In this document: in pieces, positions 24,765-35,882 of the stretch
Layout of the letters: each line of letters begins with the position of its first letter
How positions within the stretch are numbered: the first letter of the stretch is position 1
Source: Gambelia wislizenii
Lineage: Eukaryota; Chordata; Lepidosauria; Squamata; Crotaphytidae
Length of the DNA stretch: 64,000 bases
Reading direction: 5' to 3'
NCBI GenBank assembly: GCA_030847615.1
Contig: JAUMIR010000001.1
Location: forward strand, 66,229,501 to 66,293,500
Notes under the pieces: generated by a model
The model's input: the letters and a program-made list of their open reading frames with translations, nothing else
What the model was told of the DNA's origin: nothing
Database searches by the model: none
Position numbers and translations under genes: made by a program

Positions 24765-25960
24765 CCATATTTTCTGGTGTATAAGACAACTGGGCGTATA
24801 AGATGACCTCCAACTTTTCAAGTTAAAAATATAATTTGGGATATACTCGCTGTATAAGACTACCCCCGTCCAGCTGTCCAGCCCCATCGCAGGTTGGGGA
24901 GGCACGGGAGGTGGCTGGCAAGCCTCCCCCCACCCAGCCAGCCACCTCCCGCACCTCTCCAACCTGTCATGAGGTTAGCCAGCCCCATCGCGAGTTGGAG
25001 AAGCGCGGAGGGTTGGCTGGCTGGGTGGGTGGAGGCTTGCCAGCCACCTCCCACGCCTCTCCAACCCGCGATGAGGATGGCCAAGGGAAGCATGGGTTGG
25101 GGAGGCACTGGAGGTGGCTGGCCAGCCTCTCCCCACCCAGCCACCCAAACCTCCATGCTTCCCCAACTCGCGATGGGGATGGCTATGGGAAGTGAGGAGG
25201 TTTGGCTGGCTGGGGAGAGGCTGGGGCTAGCCAGCCCCATCACAAGTTGTAGAAGCATGGAGGGTTGGCTGGCTGGGTGGAGAGAGGCTTGCCAGCCACC
25301 TCCCATGCCTCTCTGCCTCTCTAACCTGCGAGGAGGCTAGCCAGCCCCATCGGGAGTTGGAGAAGCGCGGAGGGTTGGCTAGGTGGGTGGGTGGAGGCTT
25401 ACCAGCCACCTCCCACACCTCTCCTACCTGCGATGAGGATTGCCAGGGGAAGCATGGGTTGGGGAGGCACTGGAGGTGGCTGGCCAGCCTCTCCCCACCC
25501 AGCTACCCAACCTCCATGCTTCCCCAACTCGTGATGGGGATGGCCATGGGAATTGCGGAGGTTTGGCTGACTGGCTGGGGAGAGGCTGGCCAGCCACCTG
25601 CAGTGCCTCCCCAACTTGCGATGGGGATGGCCAGGGCAAGCTTCCCCCCACCCCCAGCCAGCCACCCCTCCGCCTTTCCTGAACCCGAGATGGGGCTGCC
25701 AGCCCCATCTCAGACTCAGGAAGGGCGGGAGGTGGCTAGCAAGCTCACCCCCCCAGCTGGCAGCCCTATCTTGGACTTGGGAAAGGCGGAGGGTGGCTTG
25801 GTGATGGGGGGAAGCTTGCTAGCCACCTCCCGTCCTTCCTAAGTCCAAGATGGGGCTGGCAGCCCCATCACGGGTCCGTATACCCGGCATATAAGACGAC
25901 CCCAGACTTTTGAGGAGATTTCCAGGGTTAAAAAGTTGTCTTATACGCCAGAACATACGG
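24765..25960. mobile_element. 1.2-kb TIR element (CCGTAT family) inserted in the DIRS element
   Basis: The left end is CCATATTTTCTGGTGTATAA and the right end, reverse-complemented, is CCGTATGTTCTGGCGTATAA. TA lies on both sides (24763-24764 and 25961-25962). Secondary CTTATAC-type blocks sit inside each end. The interior is GC-rich and made of diverged repeats with a period of about 362 nt (CGATGAGGATGGCCAAGGGA at 25069 and its relative at 25431). No transposase frame. The TA target duplication fits the Tc1/mariner/pogo group; the family name is not known to me. Confidence 0.8.
24980..25600. repeat. GC-rich tandem array, period about 362 nt
   Basis: AGCCCCATCGCGAGTTGGAG at 24981 recurs with one change at 25343, and GGAAGCATGGGTTGGGGAGG recurs at the same offset. 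Shorter GCCAGCCACCTCCCA motifs recur within each unit. The overlapping ORFs on both strands are products of the repeat. Confidence 0.8.
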
Positions 25961-26169
25961 TACCTTTTTTTTTTTGTATAGAGACAAACAACAAAGGGAA
26001 AAACAATTAAGGAAAAAAGAAAAACTACTCACCACTGGAAGCTATCCATAGATGTAAACAACATGATGGTGTTCATGCCTGAAAGGGGTGGGGTTCACGC
26101 CAAGTTTCTTATCTCTGGAACATATGGATATGCCCAAGCGCGAGACTCATTTGTGTGAGCCAGAGAACA

Positions 26170-26683
26170 TGATGAAGAAATAACAGTCCCACTATATTCT
26201 GCACTGGTCAAGAGTGCTGTGTTCAGCTCTGGGCACCTCATTTTAAGAAGGATATAGACAAGTTGGAACGAGTTCCAAGAAGGGCAACGAAGATGGTAAG
26301 AGGTATGAAGAACTAAACATATGAGGAGAGGTTGCAAGAGCTGACCACGTTTAGCTTGGTGAAGAGAAGACTGAGGGGTGACATGATCTCACTCTTGTTC
26401 TTTGGCTTGTTCTTTGCTGTCACAATGGATAAAGCTAGGCCTAATGGTTTTAATACAGGAGGGTAGATTTTGATTGAACATTAGAAGGAATTTCTTGACA
26501 GTGAGAGTGGTTTGGTAATGGAACAAATTGCCCGGAGAGGAGGTGGTCTCTCCTTCTCTGGATGTTTTAAAAAAGAGGCTGGATAGATACCTGTTGGGGT
26601 TTCTCTAGTTGGAGACTCTGCACTGAGCAGAGGGTTGGACCTGATGGCCCATAGGGCCCTTTGCAACTCTATGATTCTAAGAG
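26170..26683 (+). mobile_element. CR1 LINE 3' fragment
   Basis: Homologous in order to CR1: TTCTGCACTGGTCA, TGGGCACCTCATTTTAAGAA, GGTGACATGATCTCACTC, a large 3' UTR portion, and the tail GCAACTCTATGATTCTAAG. It is more diverged than copies A and B and from another subfamily. Confidence 0.85.
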
Positions 26684-27905
26684 AGAACTTAGCAGGTGAG
26701 TGTCAGAAACATTGTACTGTAATCCCAAAAGAAAAAATTAGTGGCCAATGGAAAACAAGATGGTGGTGCCTAAAAGATAGCATAGAAAAGTTTTAAAATG
26801 TATAAATTGAATAAATATCACTACGTTCAGCATAATCAAGGTTTGCTGAAGTACAAAAGTTTTTTTTTTTTAAAGGAAAAGACAAAATTGAGAGGGCAGT
26901 TCATATGCTAGAGTTAGTTATTATGAAGTACAATAACCATGGAATTGTTTCATTCTTTTAAGTGCAACTCTGGGGATCTAACACTTATGCAGAGCACTTC
27001 ACTACATCTTGGCAAGAAAGGAAACAGACCTGTCTCTTTCTTCCCAAAATAAGGAAATATGAAACAGACAACACAAATGATATCAGAAATAGGTTGAATA
27101 AGAAGACAGTAAAATTCCACCAACATCCATCATGCTATCCTGAAGCATTATCATTTCATAGCCTCTATTAGCCTTTGCTGTGTCAGTGCAAGTCCTGGAC
27201 ACTTTATTCTGTTTATAATTGCTGATGAGCAGTAATAAGGCCTCTATGCCTCAGCTCCTGTATGTTCCACTTCAGTGCCCTCCTATTAGGTAATAACTTT
27301 TATTTACATCCTTGCTTGATGTGCTGTTCTGTTAGTACAACTCAGAACTGAGCAAGGTAAAAAAAAAGGGGGGGTCATTAATAGTACTGTCACTCCAGGA
27401 CGTACAGTCCACCTTTGTTCTATCATAACATATCTTCTAGTGAAAAGGCCGAAAGATAGCTGGATTTGTAACACAGTGCCCTCCACCAGTCAAACACTGA
27501 AGACCTCCTGAAAGAGCACTTTAAAGGTCAACTGAACAACAAAACTCTCTCCAAGTTGTTTTTATAATAAAAAGTGTCACTAACCTTTTTTACACTGCTA
27601 GCACAGACACTTTACCATTGCAGAGCAATAGAATACCTAATTAATGGTAAGGCTAGAGCTTTTGTCCTTGCTGGACACATTATGCATAATAAAATGTGAG
27701 CGCAGAAGAAGTTTAAACATAGAACCAAACCAAATCCAATGAACTAGTCAGTGGATTTGGTATTTCTGCTACACTTACCTTTTAGCACTCCAAATGAATG
27801 ATCATATTCAGAAGTATTAAAAGTTCAATTACAGGTGCACCCCCTCCATCTTGCAAAACCAAACCTTGTAGTTAACAGGGGACTACCGTGGAGCTACGTG
27901 ACATA

Positions 27906-28146
27906 TAGTCGGCCCTCCATATCCATGGGTTTTCTGCACCCACAGATTCAACCAACCACGGTTCAAAAATATTTGGAAAACAAATTCCAAAAAGTAAACC
28001 TTACTGTTTGCCATTTTATATAAGGGGTGCTATTTTACTATATATGTCATTGCATATAATGGGACTTGAACTTCCATGGATTTTTGTATCCACAGTTCGG
28101 GGGCAGGTCCTGGAACCAAACCCTAGTGGATCCTGAGAGTCCACTG
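27906..28146. mobile_element. Tigger-like MITE, 241 bp, TA-flanked
   Basis: The left end is TAGTCGGCCCTCCATATCCA and the right end, reverse-complemented, is CAGTGGACTCTCAGGATCCA, with TA at 27904-27905 and 28147-28148. The interior GATTCAACCAACCACGGTTC is typical of Tigger/MER28-like short elements. Confidence 0.85.
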
Positions 28147-29149
28147 TACTTAAATCATAGGCCTAAATCAAATAGTATGTTTGAATTAGTGTACACTCAC
28201 TAAATAAATGGAACTTATATAAATGCTGACATACCAAGCTCCTATTGATATCCAATGAGTCTACTCTAATTAGGGCTAATAATTAAACCTTTGTCATAGA
28301 ATATACTGTGGTTGTAAGGGGAAAACTATATTACCTGCCAAGATAGGCAACAAAAAGAGGGCCACTATTCATAAACAAAAGCAAATTTAATACGATAACT
28401 TCTTCCACACAAAGGAGTATAATGCTTTCCCTAATCACTTTCCATTGTAGTTTCCTGTACTGATAATCTGCTTTTCTCCTTGTAGGGCTGCAGTTATGTG
28501 ATTACATGGTAACACCTAATGCACATCCTTTCAAATGCACAATTTAACATTAAATCCACACCTTATGACCTTTTTTTCCCCACATAGTGGAAAATAAACC
28601 AGTGAGAATCATTGTTATGAAATAAAGCAGCCAACTCAGTTTTTGAAAGAGAGACTAATAAATGAAGAAAATGCAAATATATATGTTATATGCAATATTC
28701 AATATAAACATTTGGTGTATGTAAAATACATCTGTTCTAGTGGGACATCTGTTCTAGAGGAGACCGAGGTGGAAGAAAGAGTACTAAATGGAGTTTTTCC
28801 CTCTATGATTGATACTAGGCTTTTAACTGCAGAAAATGAGAGAATGTTATACTGCCACAGAAAGAATGCTATTTTAAACAAAAAGTTGTCCCATCATTTA
28901 ACATTTTTATATTATGTTTGCAAATGCAGCTGAGTCACTGTTAGGTGTTATGATTTGTTTGTTCCCCGCACCCTCTCCAAATAATTATTGAACTCTTAAC
29001 TCACAGCATCAGTATTTCTTTAAGCCAGTGATATGTCAAGGTACATGCAGCTACCAAGACTGTCAGAATTGATACTACAGCTCAGGTGCTAACATTTATG
29101 CATATGAACCTGCAAAGCTTCTAAAATCCTGAAGGAAAGGCTTTCTCCC

Positions 29150-29512
29150 AGTCCTGCCACCATCACAGGCTCACCAGGTAAGGACAGGAGAGAGTTCTCA
29201 GAGGCTTTTCCCACCCTCTGGAACTCCCTTCCATGGGAGGCTTGGCTGGCCCCATCTCTGCTTTCCTGTCACTGGCAGGCAAAGACATTTTTATGTAAGC
29301 AGACTTTTAATATGTAGCTGGACTTATGGAGGCTTTTTATTGGGCTGTGTTTTTATTTTTATTTTGTTTATTTTTCATCCTTTATGTCATTTTAGATTTT
29401 TATATTGTGATGTTTTTAATTGTTTAATATTGCATTTTATGTGACATTTTGTGAGCTGTCTTGGGTCCCTTCTGGGAGAAAGGTGGCTTATAAATCAAAT
29501 AAATAAATAATT
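29150..29512 (+). mobile_element. L2-type LINE 3' end
   Basis: The sequence runs from a CTGGAACTCCCTTCC motif (end of the RT ORF in L2-like elements) through a T-rich 3' UTR to GGTGGCTTATAAATCAAATAAATAAATAA. Non-coding fragment. Confidence 0.7.
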
Positions 29513-29553
29513 CTTTTCTTTTTTTTTTTTTACACAAAACTGATAGGATTACT

Positions 29554-29781
29554 TTGCTGTTGTTGTGTGCCTACAAGATGCTTCCAATTTATGGCAACCC
29601 TAAATAGAACATGTCAGGATTTTCTTGGCAAGATTGGTTCAGGGGGGGGTGGCATTACCTTCCTCTGAAGCTGAGAGGGTATGACTTGCCCAAGGTCACT
29701 CAGTGGGTTTCCATGGTCTAGCAGGGATTTGAACCCTGGTCTCCCAGAGTCCTAGTGCAACAGTAGACCATAGCAGCTCTC
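29554..29781 (-). mobile_element. Sauria-type SINE with 12-bp target duplication
   Basis: On the minus strand it has a tRNA-like head (box-B-like GGTTCAAATCCC), a conserved body (GTGACCTTGGGCAAGTCATA) and a Bov-B-like GGTTGCCATAAATTGGAAGC tail. It is flanked by perfect GATAGGATTACT repeats (29542-29553 and 29782-29793), direct evidence of insertion by target-primed reverse transcription. Confidence 0.9.
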
Positions 29782-32211
29782 GATAGGATTACTATAACAT
29801 GGTAAATATTTACATTCCTTGAAATTCTGGGATGGGGGTGGGATGGCAACACAGCACACAGAGACTCTGGTATATAAAGAAGAGTCAAGAGACAAAGGAC
29901 AATGAGGGCAATGAAATATGTTGGGAGTCAACTGCACCATAATGATTGTAAGTCTGAAAATGGCTATTGAGTACATACTCAACAAAGTTCATGTGCAGCC
30001 ATACAAGGTTACAACAGGCCTGAGAGAAGATACCTCTCTCATCTACCACCACTGCAGCAGTGGAATCCCACTCAGCTGAGTTGTTCTGGAAAGGGAAAGG
30101 ATTTGTATCAAAGGCATGATCAAACAGAGAAAGAGGCTGTGAAGATTTTGCCAGATCTCTTGCTGGTGGAGATACTCTGACCTGCTCATAAATATAAGTC
30201 TCAGCCAGTGAAACATTGGCTTATTGTAATTTTAGGTTTGCACTCTCAAGGACAGAGTTGGAAACAACATCACACAATGTTTAAAGCCTTCATTTCTTAA
30301 GAGGAGCGTAGAATTTTTCTGAAATAAGTGCTTCACTTCAGGAGAGAAGGGCACTTCCTCTATTAAAAGTGATAGTCATTTGCCTGATGCTGAAGAAACA
30401 ATCTTTCAACAGAAGAAGTTTAAACGTTTCCCTTTCTAGTGAAAATAATCCAACATAAGAAGGTAAAGCAACTGCATTTACATCTGGATGGCACATTCTT
30501 CCTCAACATTTTTCAATTTGTTCTAAACCAATTTTAGGAGGCCATGGCCGAGAAAGTAAACCATCTAAAATTGAAGTAAGATGGAGGTCACATGGTAGTC
30601 AACCCCAATGCTCTGCAGAGACTGGTCCTTGTTGTGACAGACAAAATAGTAGTTTTCATTAGATTAGTTTTGGAACCTAGAGGTGTTCTTCAACTCCACT
30701 TTACTCCTACATAGCCAGAGGCTTGACTCCATGGGAGGAAAATCCACACCTACCTCGTAGCCATGGTGGATTTGTTTGGTTCACAGTGGCCCCATAAATG
30801 CCACATCCACAGAGTTTCTTCGATTGCACATTTGAGCATCCCACCACATGCTAATTGTCACTGCACCAGCATCAGAGTAAAAGGGTGGTCCTAAGGTGAT
30901 TGCATGTCCTATACATTGTACTACTGTATTTCCAGCCACATGGCCGGGGCTGCTCCTTCCCCTCCCCCTTTCAGTCGTTCATGCAAATAAGTGAATATAT
31001 ATGGTCCCAGAGTACTGTATTACTGGATAAGGACAGATATGCATATTCAGATATGTGCACAATCAATTTTTTTTTTAAGTGTGCCAGAGCGGACTCCCAA
31101 CCACCAAAAGTCCTACCCTGGCTTTTCTTTGAAGCCAATCCTCGGCCACCACATGGCTAATAATGTTGTATGTCAACTGGGCCATGAATAAGTGGATAAT
31201 ACAGATGTTATTGTCTGTGTACAAAAGCCATAGGTGGCAGTAATGGCCATAAATCTCTTTTAACATCCTCATAAGTAAGATTATATCTACTTCTGAAGAA
31301 GAGGGATCTTGCTATATTGATCCACACTTTTATAACCTCTAGGATAAGCTTCAGTAACTTAGTCTGCCTAAGCCTTCCTGTGATAATGACTGGAATCCTT
31401 AAACTAGAACAGAATTATTTCCTTTTGGTACAAGATGAGAAGCGGGAAGATATTCAATCTATTCTGTAACAATGCTTGTTTACCAATACACTCCTAGCCA
31501 CAATTCAAAGTGCTGGCTCTTAAAATTAAAGCTTTGTGATTGGATTTGCATACCTAAGAAAGTATTTCTTCCCATATGAGTTCCAATGCCTATGTTCTGT
31601 GGAATGTTATCTGCTTAATGTGCAAAAAATGGAGAGAATATAAGAGAAGTGAATGAAAGAGACATGTCTCAAAATGTCTGCGGTGATGTTTTATTATTAA
31701 AAAGCTCTGTGCATTTTAGCCAATTAATATATTAAGGCCTTCTTCAGGGGGCTTTAACTGTGTGCCAACAATCAGTGAGGTATGCAAATCAGTAATTCCA
31801 AACTGGGCTTCCCCACAATAGCTTCAGGGTTATAGAATGTCCTGTCTGATGAGCTGGAGCTTTCCAGGGAATTTGTGAAATATACCGGCTTTGCAAGTTC
31901 TTTTGTGGCCGAATGAACAGTGTCCCTGTGCTGCTAATTCCGCATTTCTCAACAGCTTTTTAAAATCGTTTTATTTAGTCAGAATATCCTGAGATACAGA
32001 GAGGTGGGGTTGAAGATGGTTGGGCATATTATGGATGCAGAAACCCTGGATTCTTTTGACATATGTAACCAAATGTCACAAATCGTTCATTCAGAGTGAC
32101 AACTCACCAATCTGATTCTCAAATCCCAGCCTTTTAAACAAAAATACTGCTCTCTCCGTCAGTATGTAGCCTAATAAAGCGTAAACAAATAAACATAGAA
32201 GTAAAGATTAC

Positions 32212-32277
32212 CTGACTCGCAGGATCTTTTGGTTGCTGTAGTTAAGGAGACATGAGCTGTATCTGTGCATGGCCCAC
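32212..32277 (-). CDS. ZFAND3: ZFAND3 exon 4 (66-nt internal exon)
   Basis: The acceptor CTGTTCCTAG precedes 32277 and the donor CAG|GTAATC follows 32212 on the minus strand. With one base (T) from exon 3 the frame reads C-GPCTDTAHVSLTTATKRSCES and leaves one G to join exon 5, so both ends are phase 1 and the exon is a multiple of three. It closely matches the mammalian ZFAND3 segment between the linker and the AN1 finger, with a few substitutions. It is too short for an ordinary ORF search and was found by following the protein from exons 3 and 5. A Sauria SINE starts about 100 nt away at 32371, on the acceptor side. Because the exon is in frame, skipping or loss would remove 22 residues without a frameshift. 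Confidence 0.93.
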
Positions 32278-32370
32278 CTAGGAACAGAAGACAGTGAATC
32301 AGTTCCAGCAAATTACTTTTCCATTCCTATACTGTTTGTGCAACTAATATAAATTCTGTAAGAAATAGTA

Positions 32371-32604
32371 GAGCCAGCGTGGTGTAGTGGTTTGAGTGCT
32401 GGAGTATGACTCTGGAGACCAGGGGTCAAATCCCCACATAGCCATGGAAACCCACTGGGTGATCCTGGGCAAGTCACATTCTTTCATCCTCACAGGAAGG
32501 CAAAGACCAATCCACTCTGAACAAATCTTGCCAAAAAACCCTGTGATAGGTTCTCCTTAGGGTTGCCATAAGTTGGAAATGACTTGAAGGCACACAACAA
32601 CAAA
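32371..32604 (+). mobile_element. Sauria-type SINE
   Basis: tRNA-like head GAGCCAGCGTGGTGTAGTGG with GGTCAAATCCCC as box B, body GATCCTGGGCAAGTCACATT, and tail GGTTGCCATAAGTTGGAAAT ending in ACAACAACA. It sits about 100 nt upstream of ZFAND3 exon 4 (minus strand). Confidence 0.92.
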
Positions 32605-33582
32605 ACATACTGCTTTAATTGACATGATTGCTCACTCCCAAATGTCCTCTCTGACCCGTTACTAATTGGGCTCCTTAGTATACAAGGCACCCCAGGGAGC
32701 TGAAACAGGAAGGACAACGACAGGAGTGTAGATGGAGGAAAACCTGACTTATATCCAACAAGACACAATATAGAGAACATCTCTGTTCCTATAAGGTGGC
32801 AATGCATGCAGCAAAGAAAGCCTTCTCTGCACGTTTTGCATCTGGGAATTCATGTCCAGCCAAACTATTCAGGGTGGTGTAAGGTTTATCTCAGGCACCT
32901 TCCTCCCTAAATCCAATTCTAAAGCCTTCAAAAGTTTGCTGTGATGCTTTTAACAATCATTTCACAGATAAAATCTCTCGGATAAGAGCTGATGTAGACA
33001 CCATCATTATAGCGGACTAGTAGCCAAAGAATAATCAAAGGTAGTCCTGTGACTTCAAGACGGCTTTTAGTATCTCTCAATCAGCTGCCCCCATGTTAAA
33101 AGGTAATTTGTTTTTCAAATGGATGGGAGTTTATACAGCAATTTGTATAATAGTACTGCAAAGGAATCAGCATTTTGAAGAAAGTAAATGAAAAATTCTC
33201 CTGGCCATTGTGTGAACCAAAGTAGATTTTTTGGATCCTAACCCACATAAGCAGGAAATAAACAGTGAAAATTATTTTTAACTAAAATCTTAAATTCAGA
33301 TTGTTTCTCAAGTAACGTTTTTGTTACATTAATCAAAAATGATCTCATACTGTTGCCCAAGTGCTAATCACCAATAGCAAGCAGTGTTAATTGCATGTTA
33401 TTATGCCAACTGGACTTTTTGTTCCATTGGCATTCAATAGGAACTCAATTTGAACACTTGGATTGTATTCTAATTTCTTTAGTTCTTAAAAAAAACATTA
33501 TGTTAAAATGGACATCTTGTAAAGGATTACATAATGGTCAGTTGTCAACAAAATATACCAAAGAAAATCATTATATTTATAT

Positions 33583-33678
33583 ATTGTTGTTGCGTGTGTT
33601 CACATTGTTTCTAACTTACAGCAACTCTAAGGTGAGTCCTAGTCCAACACTTAAACCACTATGCTACACTGGCTCTCA
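33583..33678 (-). mobile_element. Sauria-type SINE, internally deleted
   Basis: Reverse complement of the SINE tail (TTGTTGTTGCGTGTG, CTTACAGCAACTCTAAGG) joined directly to the reverse complement of the head (CACTTAAACCACTATGCTAC, GGCTCTC). The body is missing. Confidence 0.75.
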
Positions 33679-35349
33679 TTTACATATACAAACATCAAAC
33701 ACATAAACAATATATTTATTAAAACCAACTTTATCTATATGAGGAAAAATGGCTGCTAGTTGTTGGTACCTAAGTTTTACATCTCAAAAGAGCCTATAAC
33801 ATGCATCACAGACCAATCTCTGGAGAGCTTGTCTGTGGTGTCACTAAGTGCCCCCCCCCGGACAGTATCACCTAGTGCAGTTTGGACTCTCTGCACCCGT
33901 CTACTACCGCCAGTACAGCTTGTTAAATCAACAATTTAATATTATAATTTAATTATTATAACAATATAGCCTACAGTTAGATCACTATCTAGTGATAGTC
34001 ACATATTCAACAACAGGATGCAAAACAGGTAGAATAGTATGCATCTTGGTAAGTGGGTAGGCTTATGCAGTTATTAGTTGTTTGATACATGTATGTGTCT
34101 GTGCGCGCACGCACAGACCAAGAAGTTGGCACAGCTGATAATGGGCAAATTGCATGACACAACATGACAGGATTCCTGACTGCCATGAATGAACAGCAAG
34201 CACGCTAGTGCACAGTTGCTCTTGTGTGCAGCAAGAACCAGTAAACAAATAAGAGAGCTTTATCATGTTATATGAATATCAGCAGCTACCATTCTCTGGT
34301 TTGTTTTTCTCCAGGAATACAAACCAAAGCGGGAGGGGGGAGAGAGATTCTTTTTCTGGTTTGTTGGAAGTGAAAGAAACCAGAGAAAGGTAGTTTCCTG
34401 CATTTGCATAACGTAATACAAAAACAACAACAATGGAGCAAATGGGAGTGATTGAGAAGTCAGATTTCCCACAGATCTCTGGTTTCTGTTTTGTGTGATT
34501 TCACCACTGCAAGAGTGTGATCTATGAACCAGGATGTTACAAATTCAAATATCACAACAGCCATTACCTATACCAGTCACTATTCTCTAAGTTCCCTATG
34601 TAACACAAGAATATTTTTTTATCCTACAGCATAAGCAAATATTCTGCACAATCTAAATCACCATATAAATATTAACTTTCTTTCCAAGATGCTTCATAAT
34701 ACAACATGTGGAACACATTTCTCATGAGAACATGCCTCAACTTAACTTGTACCCATTGCCACCTCAAACACAGCACCAGTGAACATACTCTATTTTCTCA
34801 TAATATGGCACTCTTCATATATTAGAGCTATATATTAAATTGGAAATGAGAGCAAGAAGAACGGTTTCCAGATATAAGATGTAGTACCTGATCACATCTG
34901 GTAAGATTCTGCAGCCCTCCACAGAATTCACTAACACTTTAAAAACAATTTTAACAGACTTTCCCCATCCCACATATCAATTTGATGCTTAATAGCACAA
35001 AATGAAAAACAGTGATGATAGTGAATCCTCACAGTAGGTGTTATTTCTTGTTCACAGTTTTGAAGCTTACTTCAATTATTAAGCAATGAGATGCTTGCTA
35101 GGTTAACCAATGTAGTTTAATTTGAAGAAATGCTGCCTCTTGTATTCTTGTACTACCATAAGAAATGTTTAAATAGGGTGATATGAGATTCTTTGCAGAA
35201 GTTAATAATAACATTGTTTTTATGTATTTAATCTTCATCAATAAATCAAGATCTGATAAGGATTTATTCAGAAATACGAGGTGGAGGAGGAGAAGAGCAA
35301 GATCAAGTACAAATAATCCTAAGAATATTATTTCAGTAGCTGTGTTATT

Positions 35350-35450
35350 CAGTTGCCGCAAAAACAACAGAGTCTTGTGGCAGGGCACCTCAAAGACTAA
35401 CACATTTACTATGGTATAAACTTTAGTGGGAACCTTCCACTTCATGAGAT
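35350..35450. repeat. Dispersed repeat fragment (CTTGTGGCAxxGCACCTCAAAGACTAAC type)
   Basis: ACAACAGAGTCTTGTGGCAG, CACCTCAAAGACTAACACAT and CCACTTCATGAGAT match a repeat motif I know from many sauropsid sequences. I cannot assign its class. Confidence 0.5.
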
Positions 35451-35882
35451 ACAAGAAATGTTAGCTCAAGTTGACAGATTTATGTATACATGAGTAAATG
35501 GGTGGAAATAGTAAAAAATGAAGTAAGAGGGAACTGAAACGGGGGAGTACAGACAGTGATATTTACCTTAACTGGTACTCACTGCTTCTTCTAAAGCTAC
35601 TTCAACCTTTTTGAAAGAAAAAATATATAAAAAGGAAATATATATAAAACAATCTATACATGGCATTTTACTTCCTCTCAATTATAATTAATTAATAAAA
35701 AATGTATCTTCATCCTGTCTGGGAAGATGTGAATAGAGGGGGGAATTTTCATTTATATATAGCTATATTGCCCTCAAATAAGAGATTTTTGGAAAAAGAA
35801 TATTGGATGTAATAGGTAAAATTCCACCCCAGCATATTAACAATGGTGGCAGATTACTATTACTATCTATCTTTATAAATTA

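Larger units (their letters stand above)
20490..26169 (-). mobile_element. DIRS-type (tyrosine-recombinase) retroelement, decayed, interrupted at 24765-25960
   Basis: Minus-strand translation gives, in order: a gag-like region with LLFCLGEGHLVHSC (about 24640) and PPDKDGHCLDLFGRRFYYSA (about 23540); a gag end (IEDHPFDGEGMF, about 23200); RT pieces (HRKYLCFTVGHKLYQHKVLP, about 22540); an RNase H region (LLDNMTHLYINKQGRGTRS and the following W-D-M-F segment, 21465-22116); and the start of a YR-like domain (FCLFAEASAVTDERA, about 21120). The ends carry an inverted ACAAATGGGTCTC / ACAAATGAGTCTC motif (about 20545 and 26145). The RT YxDD motif is lost in a deletion, and the catalytic half of the recombinase is not visible. 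Many stops and frameshifts: no active product. Confidence 0.8.
8102..32211 (-). other. ZFAND3: ZFAND3 intron 4
   Basis: A 24,110-bp intron between exons 4 and 5, with GT/AG ends. It contains the L2 copy, CR1 copy A, hAT foldback elements, the DIRS element with its TIR insertion, a CR1 fragment, a Tigger-like element, an L2 3' end and a Sauria SINE, each listed separately. Unassigned AT-rich stretches with no recognisable content are 13080-14000, 14324-16610, 26690-27900, 28150-29150 and 29795-32211. Confidence 0.85.

Noticed and set aside
24836..25842. Several 80-160-aa ORFs on both strands
   Set aside because: Products of the GC-rich 362-nt tandem array inside the TIR element.
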